This document shows positions 36,758 to 45,268 of a DNA stretch of 64,000 nucleotides, in pieces (the first letter of the stretch is position 1; every line of letters begins with the position of its first letter). Source of the stretch: Sulfurospirillum cavolei. Its GTDB lineage: Bacteria > Campylobacterota > Campylobacteria > Campylobacterales > Sulfurospirillaceae. Below the pieces are notes generated by a model. It was not told the origin of the DNA. It saw nothing but the letters and a program-made list of their open reading frames with translations, and searched no databases. The translations under genes were made by a program, and so were the position numbers. The stretch spans positions 2,418,001 to 2,482,000 of the forward strand of contig NZ_AP014724.1 in NCBI RefSeq assembly GCF_001548055.1, read 5' to 3'.

Positions 36758-38581
36758 ATGATGGTGACGCAACAAAAAAGAGATGCCGACGACCTTTTTT
36801 CCTATAAGACCACGGCATTTTTCTTTAAAAACACGTATTTTTTGAAAGCTCTTCGTATCGTCGTTCTCGCATTGTTCGTCTATGCGATTTTTTTAGGCTA
36901 TGTCCAACCGGACAAAGCGCAAAACACCTTCACGACGACGCTCTTTTGGTCGTTGTTTTGGCCGCTTTTTATGGTCGTGACGCTTTCGACGTTCGGCAGA
37001 CTCTTTTGCGGTATCTGCCCGCATGCGTTTGTGGGTAAATACCTCACAAAAATCGGTCTTAAAAAAACACCGCCCAAATGGCTTAAAAAGCCGCTTATCG
37101 GCGTATTGCTTCTTTTTTTGGGATGGTGGAGCGTTTATTATATCTATCCCAGCGCCTACAAGACGCCATTGAGCAGTGCCCTCTTTTTTACGGTTCTGAG
37201 CGTTTTGGCGTTGAGTTTCTTTTTTATCTTCAAAGAGATGAGTTACTGTAAATACATTTGTCCTATCGGAACCATGACACGCACGTTTTCAAAAATCTCG
37301 TTTACGTGGCTTGGCACTTATGCGCAAAGCTGTCAATCGTGCAAAACGTTTGATTGCACCAAGGCGTGTTCGTACAATCTCAAGCCTTTTAGCTTCACCG
37401 CCAAAGCATCGATGAGTGATTGTACGTTGTGTATGGATTGTGCGCAGACGTGCGAATCGGTTCATTTTAAACTTCAAAAGCCTTCTTCGTCTCTTTTTAA
37501 AAAATTTCAAACGTCCCGTGCCGAAGTCTGGGCGATTTTACTGATTACTGCCGCCATTACGATTACGATGAGTTTTCATCACGCACTTTCCCAAGTCGCG
37601 ATTAGCGATGCTTATTTTTGGGTGCGCGCGGGCAAATGGCTTCAAAATACCGTCGGTATCGAAGGTATCGATTACATCGGCATGAGTGCGTTGATATCGG
37701 CGCTTATAAGCACCCTAGGCTTTGCCGCAGGCGGTATTTTCGTGGCGTCAAAAATCTTACATGTAAGATTTTCATCTGCTTTTGATACGTTGTGTTATGC
37801 GTTTATTCCTATCTTTATCATCGGCGGATTGTCGCATACCTACGAATTTTTCTTTGTACACCATTACAGCACTATTCTTAACGGTTTCATCCAAGGATTT
37901 CATCTGCCTTTCGAAGCCGTCAAGCCGCTCGCAACCAAAAAAGATGCATGGTTAAAAATCTTCGGTATTTTAAACTATGTCGCCGTTTTATGGGCACTTC
38001 TCATTATGGCAAAACGCGTCAGTTTCTTTAACGCATCGCGTGCCGCTCGTATTGCCGCGTTCGCGTTTGCGTCGCTTTTGATTTTTTTCTATTTGGGACT
38101 CAATCTCTACCGTTCTTACGCGTTTGCGACGTACGGTATTAAACAAGGCGGACATGCGCACAACGGCGCTGCCAAAACGCTCTTTGCCAGCGTACCCAAA
38201 GACAAAGCGCTCTTGCTTCAAGGAAGTAACGAGGGCGTGGTTTGCGGAATGCCTTTGGACAAACACTTCAAAACCAACCACAGTGCCACCTTGGAGGGAA
38301 ACGTCAGACAGTACTGCTCCTTGCACTGCCTTACCGAAGATTTGATGATTAAGAAGCTACCGCTTCAAAATATTCACGTCGTCGATGTGAGCACACTTTC
38401 GTTTATTGACGCGCACAATGCCTTTTACGTGGTAGGAAGCCGCGTCAAAGGAACGATGAGCGAAACCAGTCAATATGCTTTTGCCAAAGAAGAGGATGCC
38501 CAAGCGTTCCGCACTAAAAACGGCGGAGAAATCATGTCGTTTGAGCACGCGCTCAAGATTGCTATGAAGGATTTTGAATGA
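36758..38581 (+). CDS. Membrane FeS (NosR/CcoG-like) protein fused to NosL-like domain
   Basis: 607 residues. Membrane helices flank the cysteine motifs GRLFCGICPHAF and CKYICPIGTM and two ferredoxin-type clusters, CQSCKTFDCTKAC and CTLCMDCAQTC, as in NosR, NapH and CcoG. More helices follow to ~460. The C-terminal ~119 residues (489-607) look like NosL: VVCGMPL with C496-G-M and an AFYVVGSRVKGTMS...YAFAKEEDAQAF...GGEIMSFEHA tail. NosL delivers copper to nitrous oxide reductase; no nos genes are here. I infer an electron-transfer and metal-handling partner for the TonB system, perhaps reducing and trapping copper or iron at the inner membrane. Confidence 0.75.
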   Translation: MMVTQQKRDADDLFSYKTTAFFFKNTYFLKALRIVVLALFVYAIFLGYVQPDKAQNTFTTTLFWSLFWPLFMVVTLSTFGRLFCGICPHAFVGKYLTKIGLKKTPPKWLKKPLIGVLLLFLGWWSVYYIYPSAYKTPLSSALFFTVLSVLALSFFFIFKEMSYCKYICPIGTMTRTFSKISFTWLGTYAQSCQSCKTFDCTKACSYNLKPFSFTAKASMSDCTLCMDCAQTCESVHFKLQKPSSSLFKKFQTSRAEVWAILLITAAITITMSFHHALSQVAISDAYFWVRAGKWLQNTVGIEGIDYIGMSALISALISTLGFAAGGIFVASKILHVRFSSAFDTLCYAFIPIFIIGGLSHTYEFFFVHHYSTILNGFIQGFHLPFEAVKPLATKKDAWLKIFGILNYVAVLWALLIMAKRVSFFNASRAARIAAFAFASLLIFFYLGLNLYRSYAFATYGIKQGGHAHNGAAKTLFASVPKDKALLLQGSNEGVVCGMPLDKHFKTNHSATLEGNVRQYCSLHCLTEDLMIKKLPLQNIHVVDVSTLSFIDAHNAFYVVGSRVKGTMSETSQYAFAKEEDAQAFRTKNGGEIMSFEHALKIAMKDFE

Positions 38582-39021
38582 TATCTATCGAACTCATGCA
38601 ACATTTGGTCGACTACGGCGTAATCGGGCTTTTGGGCGTGATGAGCTTTTTAACGCTCTTTTTTTGGATTGAACGGTTGTTGTTTTTTAGAACTTTACAT
38701 GTAAGAAATTACGCTTGTAAGGAAAAACTAGAGATGGATGTGAGCAATCACATCCATATTCTCTCCACCTTTGGCTCAAACGCTCCTTACATCGGGCTTT
38801 TAGGAACGGTATGCGGCATTATCATTACGTTTTACGCCATGGGCCAAAGCGGACAAATCGACGTCAAAACGATTATGAGCTCCTTAGCCCTAGCGCTTAA
38901 AGCTACCGCCATGGGACTCGTGGTTGCCATCCCCGCCATCTTTTTTTACAACCATCTGATCCGTAAAATCGAAAAGATTCTTTTGGCGTGGGACATCGAG
39001 CAGAAAAAAGAGACCGTATGA
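38578..39021 (+). CDS. exbB: ExbB-type TonB energizer (MotA/TolQ/ExbB family)
   Basis: 147 residues, three hydrophobic helices. The pore segment GSNAPYIGLLGTVCGIIITFYAMG and ALALKATAMGLVVAIPAIFFYNHL are the family signature. It forms the proton channel that powers TonB with ExbD. It overlaps the FeS-NosL gene by 4 bases and exbD by 4 bases. Confidence 0.92.
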   Translation: MISIELMQHLVDYGVIGLLGVMSFLTLFFWIERLLFFRTLHVRNYACKEKLEMDVSNHIHILSTFGSNAPYIGLLGTVCGIIITFYAMGQSGQIDVKTIMSSLALALKATAMGLVVAIPAIFFYNHLIRKIEKILLAWDIEQKKETV

Positions 39022-39395
39022 AGCTACGCCGTTTCGAGTCGATTAACGTTGTACCGTTTATCGATATTATGCTGGTTTTATTGGTCATCGTCCTCACCAC
39101 CGCGACCTTTGTCGCAAGAGGGATGATTCCCGTCGATTTGGCGCAAGCCTCCTCATCCAATGCCCTACAACCGCAAAAAGAGTTAGTGATTACCGTACAA
39201 AAAGACGGGAGTTATTTTTTTGACGATCAACCCGTCGATACGACGCAAATCGATGCGCGTTTAGCATCCTACCCGTCGCAAACAAACGTGCTGATTAACG
39301 CTGATAAACAAAGTCTTTTCGAACCGTTTGTTTTTTTGATGGATCGTCTCAAAGAGCATGGGTTTGACCATATAGGAATTGTGACAAAACGATGA
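39018..39395 (+). CDS. exbD: ExbD-type TonB energizer
   Basis: 125 residues from the ATG at 39018, which overlaps the exbB stop (ATGA). One N-terminal helix with the proton-carrying aspartate in NVVPFIDIMLVLLVIVLTT (D16), then a periplasmic domain. It partners ExbB and TonB. It overlaps tonB by 4 bases. Confidence 0.92.
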   Translation: MKLRRFESINVVPFIDIMLVLLVIVLTTATFVARGMIPVDLAQASSSNALQPQKELVITVQKDGSYFFDDQPVDTTQIDARLASYPSQTNVLINADKQSLFEPFVFLMDRLKEHGFDHIGIVTKR

Positions 39396-40060
39396 AACGC
39401 TATTTAAATGCTTTGAGTATCACTCTGCTCATTTATACGTGTATCGGTTATGTTTTACTGTATCAGCGCACCCTCCAACCACTGAGCGCTCCTGTGTCAG
39501 AAACGACGTATATAAGCGTCTTTATTCAAAAAACGCCCCCAAAACAAGAAGCGCCCAGCGTCGCTCCGACGCCTCCAGAACCTATAAAACAGGACGTTCC
39601 AAAACCAAAAACAATTGCCAAAGCGACAACGCCCAAAATCAAGCAACCAACGGCGATTCCGTTACCAAAAGAACCCTCTATCGACGAAACAGTCGCAAAA
39701 AACGACCTCAAAGAAGTACCGCAAAAAGAATCAATCCAAAACGAAACAGCCGTATCTTCTCCGCCGAAAGGAAAAAATGATGCGATGCAAGCGTACATCA
39801 AACGCGTGGTGGCACGCATCAACGAGCATAAAATTTATCCGAAAATTGCGCAAAAAAGTCATATTGAAGGAAACGTTATCGTCGAATTTACGATTTCGCC
39901 TACGGGAGAGTTGCTCTCACTGACCATTATCGAAGGAAAGAAAATTTTCTATAAAGCGACGGAAGAAGCCTTTTATAAAAGCTTCCCCTGTCCGCTTGAA
40001 GAGCGATGGCTCACGAGCGACACGACGTTTCGCATCGCTCTGAATTATACGCTACTTTAA
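39392..40060 (+). CDS. tonB: TonB energy-transducing protein
   Basis: 222 residues: an N-terminal anchor (~7-25), a Pro/Lys/Glu-rich periplasmic spacer (~45-125) and a C-terminal TonB domain (YIKRVVARINEHKIYPKIAQKSHIEGNVIVEFTISPTGEL...). The tail contacts the receptor TonB box and passes on energy from ExbB/ExbD. It ends convergent with the next gene, the two stops overlapping by a few bases. Confidence 0.92.
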   Translation: MKRYLNALSITLLIYTCIGYVLLYQRTLQPLSAPVSETTYISVFIQKTPPKQEAPSVAPTPPEPIKQDVPKPKTIAKATTPKIKQPTAIPLPKEPSIDETVAKNDLKEVPQKESIQNETAVSSPPKGKNDAMQAYIKRVVARINEHKIYPKIAQKSHIEGNVIVEFTISPTGELLSLTIIEGKKIFYKATEEAFYKSFPCPLEERWLTSDTTFRIALNYTLL

Positions 40061-40500
40061 TGCCCTTTTTTTCCGTGCTCTTTATCTTTGGATTTTTTAC
40101 CGTAATCGTCGTCATCGTCAAAACGCATATCGTGGCCGCCTTTAAGCGCTTTAAATTCGGAAGACCCCGGTTTAATACCGAGACTTTGCGCCATAGCTCC
40201 CCAGCCTTGTTTGTGATGCTTGTGATACTCTTGCAACACGTAGTCGGGCGATCTGCCGCTAAGTTCTGCCAAGCGCAGCACCATATATGCGTCCGCCGGT
40301 GCTCCGACGCTTTTTAAAATAACACCCAGTTGCGCTTCGGGCATTCTAAAACGCGACAACAAATCGGAGCGGTATCGGACAGGATCGGAATCGGATCGAA
40401 GATTGAGATTCATCATCCAATCAAAATCGGCCGCAACCAGCGAGGATACCCCTAGTAAAGCAATCACCGTCATACGTATCAAAGATCGTTTTAACTGCAT
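40057..40500 (-). CDS. Secreted protein with ADFDW domain and acidic/basic low-complexity tail
   Basis: 147 residues from the ATG at 40500, chosen because AAAGGAGAAAAA precedes it; a start at 40569 would lie inside the upstream gene. Signal peptide to ~25, then ADFDWMMNLNLRSDSDPVRYRSDLLSRF and GAPADAYMVLRLAELSGRSPDYVLQEY. The tail is rich in D, K, H and G (DDDDDYGKKSKDKEHGKKGH). The domain is shared with the next gene upstream, so they are tandem paralogues. The family and function are unknown; the tail could bind metal ions. Confidence 0.7.
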   Translation of the reverse strand: MQLKRSLIRMTVIALLGVSSLVAADFDWMMNLNLRSDSDPVRYRSDLLSRFRMPEAQLGVILKSVGAPADAYMVLRLAELSGRSPDYVLQEYHKHHKQGWGAMAQSLGIKPGSSEFKALKGGHDMRFDDDDDYGKKSKDKEHGKKGH

Positions 40501-40513
40501 TTTTTCTCCTTTA

Positions 40514-41131
40514 TTAACGTCTATCGTATCTATCGTCGTCTTTTCTATCTCGGTCGTGTCGTGGGTCATGCGACTCTCTTCGAGGCTGTTCTACACGCCC
40601 TTGATCGTGTCGTTGAGGCTCGACGTGCTCACGACGCGGTTCGTATTCTCGATGCGGCTGTTCGATATACACGCGCGTCGGCGGAACATACCGTCGAGGC
40701 TCGCTGTAATGGTATTCTTCGTAACGAACATGCGGGCGTTCACGATAGATAATATCGTGACCGTGGCGCAACGACGTAAACATCGGTGCGTAAACGGGGA
40801 TGCCTAGAAAAAGTGCAAAATCATCCCAATGGGCAAATCGACGTTCGCGATAAATGCGCAACACGTATTCAGGCGGTCGATTGGAAAGTTCCGCCAATCG
40901 AAAAATCATATAGGCGTCTGCGGGTTCATAAACGTTGTCCATGATGGAAATAACCTCTACTTCATTGTAATGAAATCGGTCCATCAAGCCGTAACGGTAT
41001 GCATACGGGTCGGAATGCGAACGTAAATTCAAACTGACCATCCAATCAAAATCGGCCGCTTTAAGCGTTGATGCCGAAGGTATTGCCAACAAAAGTGTCG
41101 CAATAAAAACCAAATTCGGTGCTATTTTCAT
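40514..41131 (-). CDS. Secreted ADFDW-domain protein with Arg/Glu/His-rich tail
   Basis: 205 residues with a signal peptide (MKIAPNLVFIATLLLAIPSAS). It shares with the next gene the domain ADFDWMVSLNLRSHSDPYAYRYGLMDRF...EPADAYMIFRLAELSNRPPEYVLRIY. The C-terminal ~85 residues are low-complexity (many R, E, H, D, P). The ATG follows GGGAGAC. It is upstream of its paralogue with a 13-base gap, one operon, both periplasmic. Divergent promoters toward the HemN-like gene lie in 41132-41320. Confidence 0.7.
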   Translation of the reverse strand: MKIAPNLVFIATLLLAIPSASTLKAADFDWMVSLNLRSHSDPYAYRYGLMDRFHYNEVEVISIMDNVYEPADAYMIFRLAELSNRPPEYVLRIYRERRFAHWDDFALFLGIPVYAPMFTSLRHGHDIIYRERPHVRYEEYHYSEPRRYVPPTRVYIEQPHREYEPRREHVEPQRHDQGRVEQPRRESHDPRHDRDRKDDDRYDRR

Positions 41132-41320
41132 ATAAAGTCTCCCTTTTTTATTGCAATTAAAGCATTATTCTCTATAAAAGTGAATTTATCGTGAATCTTA
41201 CTCCCCCTCTTTTTCTCACGTTTGAGCGTTATAATCTTGCGTATGAATTAAAAATTTACATAAAAATTACTTTTGTTACTTATAATAGCGGCAAAAGACG
41301 GGCTTTAGAAAGGAAATTTG

Positions 41321-42586
41321 ATGTTACGCCATCCCTCAAAAATCATTACGAGTGCAACCAGTTATTTTATGCACCAATACACCAAACACTATTTAAACGT
41401 CGACAACCCTTCCAAAGGATTGCCGTTGCCTCCTGAAAACAAACCTTATTTGCTCTACGTTCACGTACCGTTTTGTTCGATGTTTTGCCCTTATTGCTCG
41501 TTCAACAAATTTACCTATACGAAAGAAGCGGCAAGCGTTTACTTTCAACACTTGCGTCAAGAGATTTTACATGTCAAATCGTTAGGGTACGATTTTGATT
41601 ATTTGGTGATCGGCGGAGGTACGCCGCTTATCGATGAAGATGAACTGATCAAAACGATCGAACTGATTAAAACGCAGTTCAATATTCAACACGTCTCGTG
41701 CGAAAGCGATCCTAACCATATCAAGCCGAAAACCGTTTTACGCTTAGACGGACTCATCGATCGCCTCTCTATCGGCGTACAAACCTTTGACGACACGCTT
41801 CTGAAAAAACTCGGTCGTTTTGAAAAATTCGGTTCCGGCGAAGAGGTGTACCGTAAAATCGAATCGATGCTCGGCATTTTACCGATCACGAGCGTCGATT
41901 TGATCTTTAATTTCCCAGAGCAAAGCGAAGCCGGACTTATTCGAGATTTGGAACTTCTTAAAAAACTCTCTCCGGAACAAACGAGCGTTTATCCGTTAAT
42001 GACCTCATCGTTGGTCAAAAACAGCGTGCGTAAAAGCCTCGGGGAATTTAGTATGGCGCATGAAATGGCTTTCTTTAAAACGATTAAAAAACAGCTCAAA
42101 ACCGCCTATCCTTCACGTCACGGTTGGTCGTTTTCCAAAGAACAAGACACGATCATCGACGAATACATCATCGATCACGAAGAGTACGTCGGCGTTGGTT
42201 CGGGTTCGTTTAGCTTTTTAAAAGATACGCTTTACTTAAACGAGTTTGCGCTCGACCAATACTCCGCACATATTCAAAACCGCAACAGTGCCGTCATTAA
42301 AGAAAAAACTTTTCCTCAAAATTCGCAAATGTATTACCGCCTTATGGTCGATCTTTTCAACGGCAAACTTTCCAAGAGAAAATTTCACCGTATGTTCGGC
42401 GTCGAAATCGAAGAGGCGTTGGGCAAAGAGCTGATGTTGCTCCGTTTGGCAAAAACCGTCGTCGAAGACGAACATACGATCAAAACGACGGAATTCGGCG
42501 ACTATCTCTTTTTGGTCTTAATGAAAGAGTTTTACATGGGTATGGATCGTATCCGCAACAATGCGCGAAAGCACCTTAGCCTTTAA
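41321..42586 (+). CDS. HemN/HemW-like coproporphyrinogen III oxidase family radical SAM protein
   Basis: 421 residues from the ATG after AAAGGAAATTTG (the TTG one codon earlier is also open). Radical SAM CxxxCxxC in VPFCSMFCPYCSFNKF, with GGGTPL and SIGVQTFDD as in HemN/HemW. Family members act in haem synthesis, haem insertion or anaerobic haem breakdown; which one is unclear. Two TATAAT boxes lie upstream (one at 41281-41286). It ends convergent with the Cache-domain gene, overlapping by 11 bases. Confidence 0.8.
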   Translation: MLRHPSKIITSATSYFMHQYTKHYLNVDNPSKGLPLPPENKPYLLYVHVPFCSMFCPYCSFNKFTYTKEAASVYFQHLRQEILHVKSLGYDFDYLVIGGGTPLIDEDELIKTIELIKTQFNIQHVSCESDPNHIKPKTVLRLDGLIDRLSIGVQTFDDTLLKKLGRFEKFGSGEEVYRKIESMLGILPITSVDLIFNFPEQSEAGLIRDLELLKKLSPEQTSVYPLMTSSLVKNSVRKSLGEFSMAHEMAFFKTIKKQLKTAYPSRHGWSFSKEQDTIIDEYIIDHEEYVGVGSGSFSFLKDTLYLNEFALDQYSAHIQNRNSAVIKEKTFPQNSQMYYRLMVDLFNGKLSKRKFHRMFGVEIEEALGKELMLLRLAKTVVEDEHTIKTTEFGDYLFLVLMKEFYMGMDRIRNNARKHLSL

Positions 42587-43427
42587 ATGACGCCAAGGAG
42601 AGGCTTTCACTCCACGTTAAGACGAAAAAGCCGACATATTCACCGTTAATATCGACTATCGGGGTGTAAAGCACGTAACTGTCTCCCATTTTCATATAGC
42701 CCGTGCCTTGAAAATTGGCACTTTTGATAAAATGAAGCCCGTTGGTCGATTGATTGACGATCGTGTAATTATCAAGCCTAAGATTTGGAGCATACTCCGA
42801 AGCATTGGCGATGTCGGCGTATTCGTTTTTCATCAAAACGTACAGCTCCACGCCGTCTTTTTTGAAATAACGACTCATATCTTTAAAATCCACAACCGTT
42901 TCGATTGTCCCGACATACTCCTCTTGGTTAAATACCGGAGCAATCGCACGCATAAACATCCCGTTACGCCCGATCTCAATCCCTTTGATGGAGTGTTTGG
43001 TTGCTTTCACTTTTTCTAGCGCATGGCGAAAAGCACTTAAATCGTCGTTACTTTCATTGCGATAGTCCCATAAGCGCATAAAACTTTTGAACTCTTTGGT
43101 GTGCAAGTGTAAGCGTGCGTTTTCAAACACGCCCGAGAGAGCCATCGTATTTTTAATGTCGAGCAAATAATCCAAACACTGCGTTCGATCTTGGTTTTGA
43201 AGGCAACCGATCACGTGAGGGCTTTTGGCTAAAATAACCGAGCTCGCCAATGAGACGTGCGTCGTCTCTTCGATCTTGTTGTGTAACGTCAAAAGCAGCG
43301 CGTCCATCTGTTTTTTAAGGGTTTCGTCCTCTTCAAACGAAATCGATTTGTTGTATAAAAAAAGCAAGCAAAGCCCAAAAAAGAGCATTACTAATGCGCT
43401 GAGGAAAAAGCGTTTTTCTTTCATCAT
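42576..43427 (-). CDS. Membrane-anchored Cache-domain sensor protein
   Basis: 283 residues: one N-terminal membrane helix (~8-26) and a large periplasmic double-Cache region (ETVVDFKDMSRYFKKDGVELYVLMKNEY; GDSYVLYTPIVDINGEYVGFFVLTW). There is no cytoplasmic output domain, so it cannot signal alone. Its ATG overlaps the histidine kinase stop, so it is probably an accessory sensor for that kinase. It is last in the psrABC-RR-HK operon, which suggests it senses a respiratory sulfur compound or product (inference). Confidence 0.75.
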   Translation of the reverse strand: MMKEKRFFLSALVMLFFGLCLLFLYNKSISFEEDETLKKQMDALLLTLHNKIEETTHVSLASSVILAKSPHVIGCLQNQDRTQCLDYLLDIKNTMALSGVFENARLHLHTKEFKSFMRLWDYRNESNDDLSAFRHALEKVKATKHSIKGIEIGRNGMFMRAIAPVFNQEEYVGTIETVVDFKDMSRYFKKDGVELYVLMKNEYADIANASEYAPNLRLDNYTIVNQSTNGLHFIKSANFQGTGYMKMGDSYVLYTPIVDINGEYVGFFVLTWSESLSLASFKG

Positions 43428-44605
43428 GTCAAAGCCTTTTGTTCGTTTTCAACTTTATCGAGCCATTTTTGGTGATCGAGCTTAAAAACGTACGTAAAGC
43501 GCGATCCTTGGTTCTCGTACGATTCAATGTCGATATCGACGTCGTTTTTATTGCATATATTTTGAACGATATTGAGTCCTAAGCCAAAGCCGCCTTGCAC
43601 GCCGTCTTCCCTTTCAAAACGCTCAAAGACTTTATAGAGGTCTTTAATGCCTTGCCCGTGATCGATAAAGCTCAAAATACAACTGCTTTCGTCTTTACGG
43701 TGAAGGTATATTTCGACAATGCCTTGAAAAAACGAATACTTAATCGCATTGGAGAGCGTATTATCAAGAATGCGTTGCAGTTCGACCTTACTGATAAAAA
43801 TCATCATCGCCTCTTCGATCTCGTACTTTAAAACGATGGATTTCGAGCGTGCAATATCTTCGAAAAACGCGATGCGTAACCCGAGGTATTCCGAAAGGTT
43901 GATCGGCTCTTTCGCATACACCACTTTTTTGTGTTTAATATAATATTCCACGTCTTCGTATGTCATTTGCATCTGTTTCGTTGCCGCTTTAATGCGTTGG
44001 AGGTGTTTGGAAGAGGTTACGTAATTGGAGAGCAACTCGACGTTAATGTTAATGACGCCCAAAGGCGTTTTGAGCTCATGCATCGAATCGTTAAAAAAGT
44101 CGTTCATATAGCGTTGCATTCGCTGATACGGATAGATGCTCGAATGCACGAAGACGTTGCTTAGAAGGTAAATCAAAAACAAAACGATAAAAAAAAGCAT
44201 CGTCGTCACGAAAATAATCTTGGCATAATTGAGCTTGGTTTGAACCACTACGAAAAAAAGCCCTCTATCGTCGGTTTGTACCGCTTTTTGATAGTACAAA
44301 AACGGATACACCACGCGTATCTTAAATTGCACGTCCTCTAACGTCGCTTCGATGCCTCGGTACAAAAGCGTATGCGTCTCGTCGTAAATATTGAGGTGAA
44401 ACCGTACGCTACGCGGAATATCAAACTCTTCTTTGGCAAAAATGCTTTTTTCGTGCGTTGAGACCCATTCGAAAAGCTCTTGCGAAGCTTTGTATTTTTC
44501 TTCCGTCACGGTACTTTGAATCGCAAAAAAACTCGGAACGCTAAAAAGTGCCATGACGATCAGCGTATAAAGCCAAACCGAACGAAACGGATTAAGCGTC
44601 AACAT
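43424..44605 (-). CDS. Sensor histidine kinase of the Psr operon
   Basis: 393 residues. Two membrane helices (~10-30 and ~130-150) bracket a ~100-residue periplasmic domain. The H-box is SMHELKTPLG with His176; an N box (LSNAIKYSF), a G1-like SFIDHGQGI and GGFGLGLNIVQNI follow. It overlaps the response regulator gene (14 bases) and the Cache gene (4 bases), so it is translated together with both. The HK likely phosphorylates the neighbouring regulator. Confidence 0.9.
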   Translation of the reverse strand: MLTLNPFRSVWLYTLIVMALFSVPSFFAIQSTVTEEKYKASQELFEWVSTHEKSIFAKEEFDIPRSVRFHLNIYDETHTLLYRGIEATLEDVQFKIRVVYPFLYYQKAVQTDDRGLFFVVVQTKLNYAKIIFVTTMLFFIVLFLIYLLSNVFVHSSIYPYQRMQRYMNDFFNDSMHELKTPLGVININVELLSNYVTSSKHLQRIKAATKQMQMTYEDVEYYIKHKKVVYAKEPINLSEYLGLRIAFFEDIARSKSIVLKYEIEEAMMIFISKVELQRILDNTLSNAIKYSFFQGIVEIYLHRKDESSCILSFIDHGQGIKDLYKVFERFEREDGVQGGFGLGLNIVQNICNKNDVDIDIESYENQGSRFTYVFKLDHQKWLDKVENEQKALT

Positions 44606-45260
44606 CGATTTTATACCCCAAACCGCGCGAGGATTTGATGAATGCTTCGACGCCTACTTTGAGTCTGATCTTGCGAATGTACATTCGAATGTCGGCATAA
44701 CTGATCTCTTTGCCTTCCCAAACGTTTTCGCGCAGGGTCTCGATATCGCAGAACGTATTTTTACGTCGAATTAAAAAACGCACCAACTCTTGTTCTTTGG
44801 AACTTAAAATAATCGTTTGATCGTCTTTCTTGATTTCGCCCGTTTCGAAATTGAAACAAAGACCGCATGCCAGCTTAAATACCCCTTCGTTTCCGGTTTG
44901 ATAGTGCTTTTTAATCAGCTCTTTAACACGAAGCTCTAACTCTTTGAGCTCAAAAGGTTTTTTGAGATAATCGTTACAGCCAAGCTCATAGCCGATTGCG
45001 ATATTGTCGATATCGACCAAAGAGGTAATGATAATAATCGGCGTGGTAATCTTGGCTTCTTTGATGTATTTGATCAGTTCGTGACCGTTGAGCTTAGGAA
45101 CTTTCACGTCCAACAAAAACAGATAATAGGTTTTTTGCATAATCGCGTCCAAAGCACTCTCTCCGTCGAAAAAGGCATCGACTTCATAGCCCAAAAACTC
45201 CAAATACTCTTTAATGCTTTCGTTGTAATTGTAGTCGTCTTCGAGCAATAAAAGTTTCAT
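44592..45260 (-). CDS. OmpR-family response regulator of the Psr operon
   Basis: 222 residues from the ATG at 45260; a start at 45443 would be inside psrC. Receiver domain with acidic pair EDD at 7-9 and phosphoacceptor D51 in YLFLLDVKVPK, then a winged-helix DNA-binding domain (LRENVWEGKEISYADIRMYIRKIRLKVG). It lies 8 bp after psrC in the same operon. OmpR-family proteins bind 11-bp direct repeats; one exists upstream of the second Psr operon at 55943-55964. Confidence 0.92.
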   Translation of the reverse strand: MKLLLLEDDYNYNESIKEYLEFLGYEVDAFFDGESALDAIMQKTYYLFLLDVKVPKLNGHELIKYIKEAKITTPIIIITSLVDIDNIAIGYELGCNDYLKKPFELKELELRVKELIKKHYQTGNEGVFKLACGLCFNFETGEIKKDDQTIILSSKEQELVRFLIRRKNTFCDIETLRENVWEGKEISYADIRMYIRKIRLKVGVEAFIKSSRGLGYKIDVDA

Positions 45261-45268
45261 GATCGTCC

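Noticed and set aside
36758-38581. Interpreting the FeS-NosL fusion as part of a nitrous oxide reductase cluster
   Set aside because: No nosZ, nosD, nosF or nosY is present; the neighbours are a TonB receptor and its energizers.
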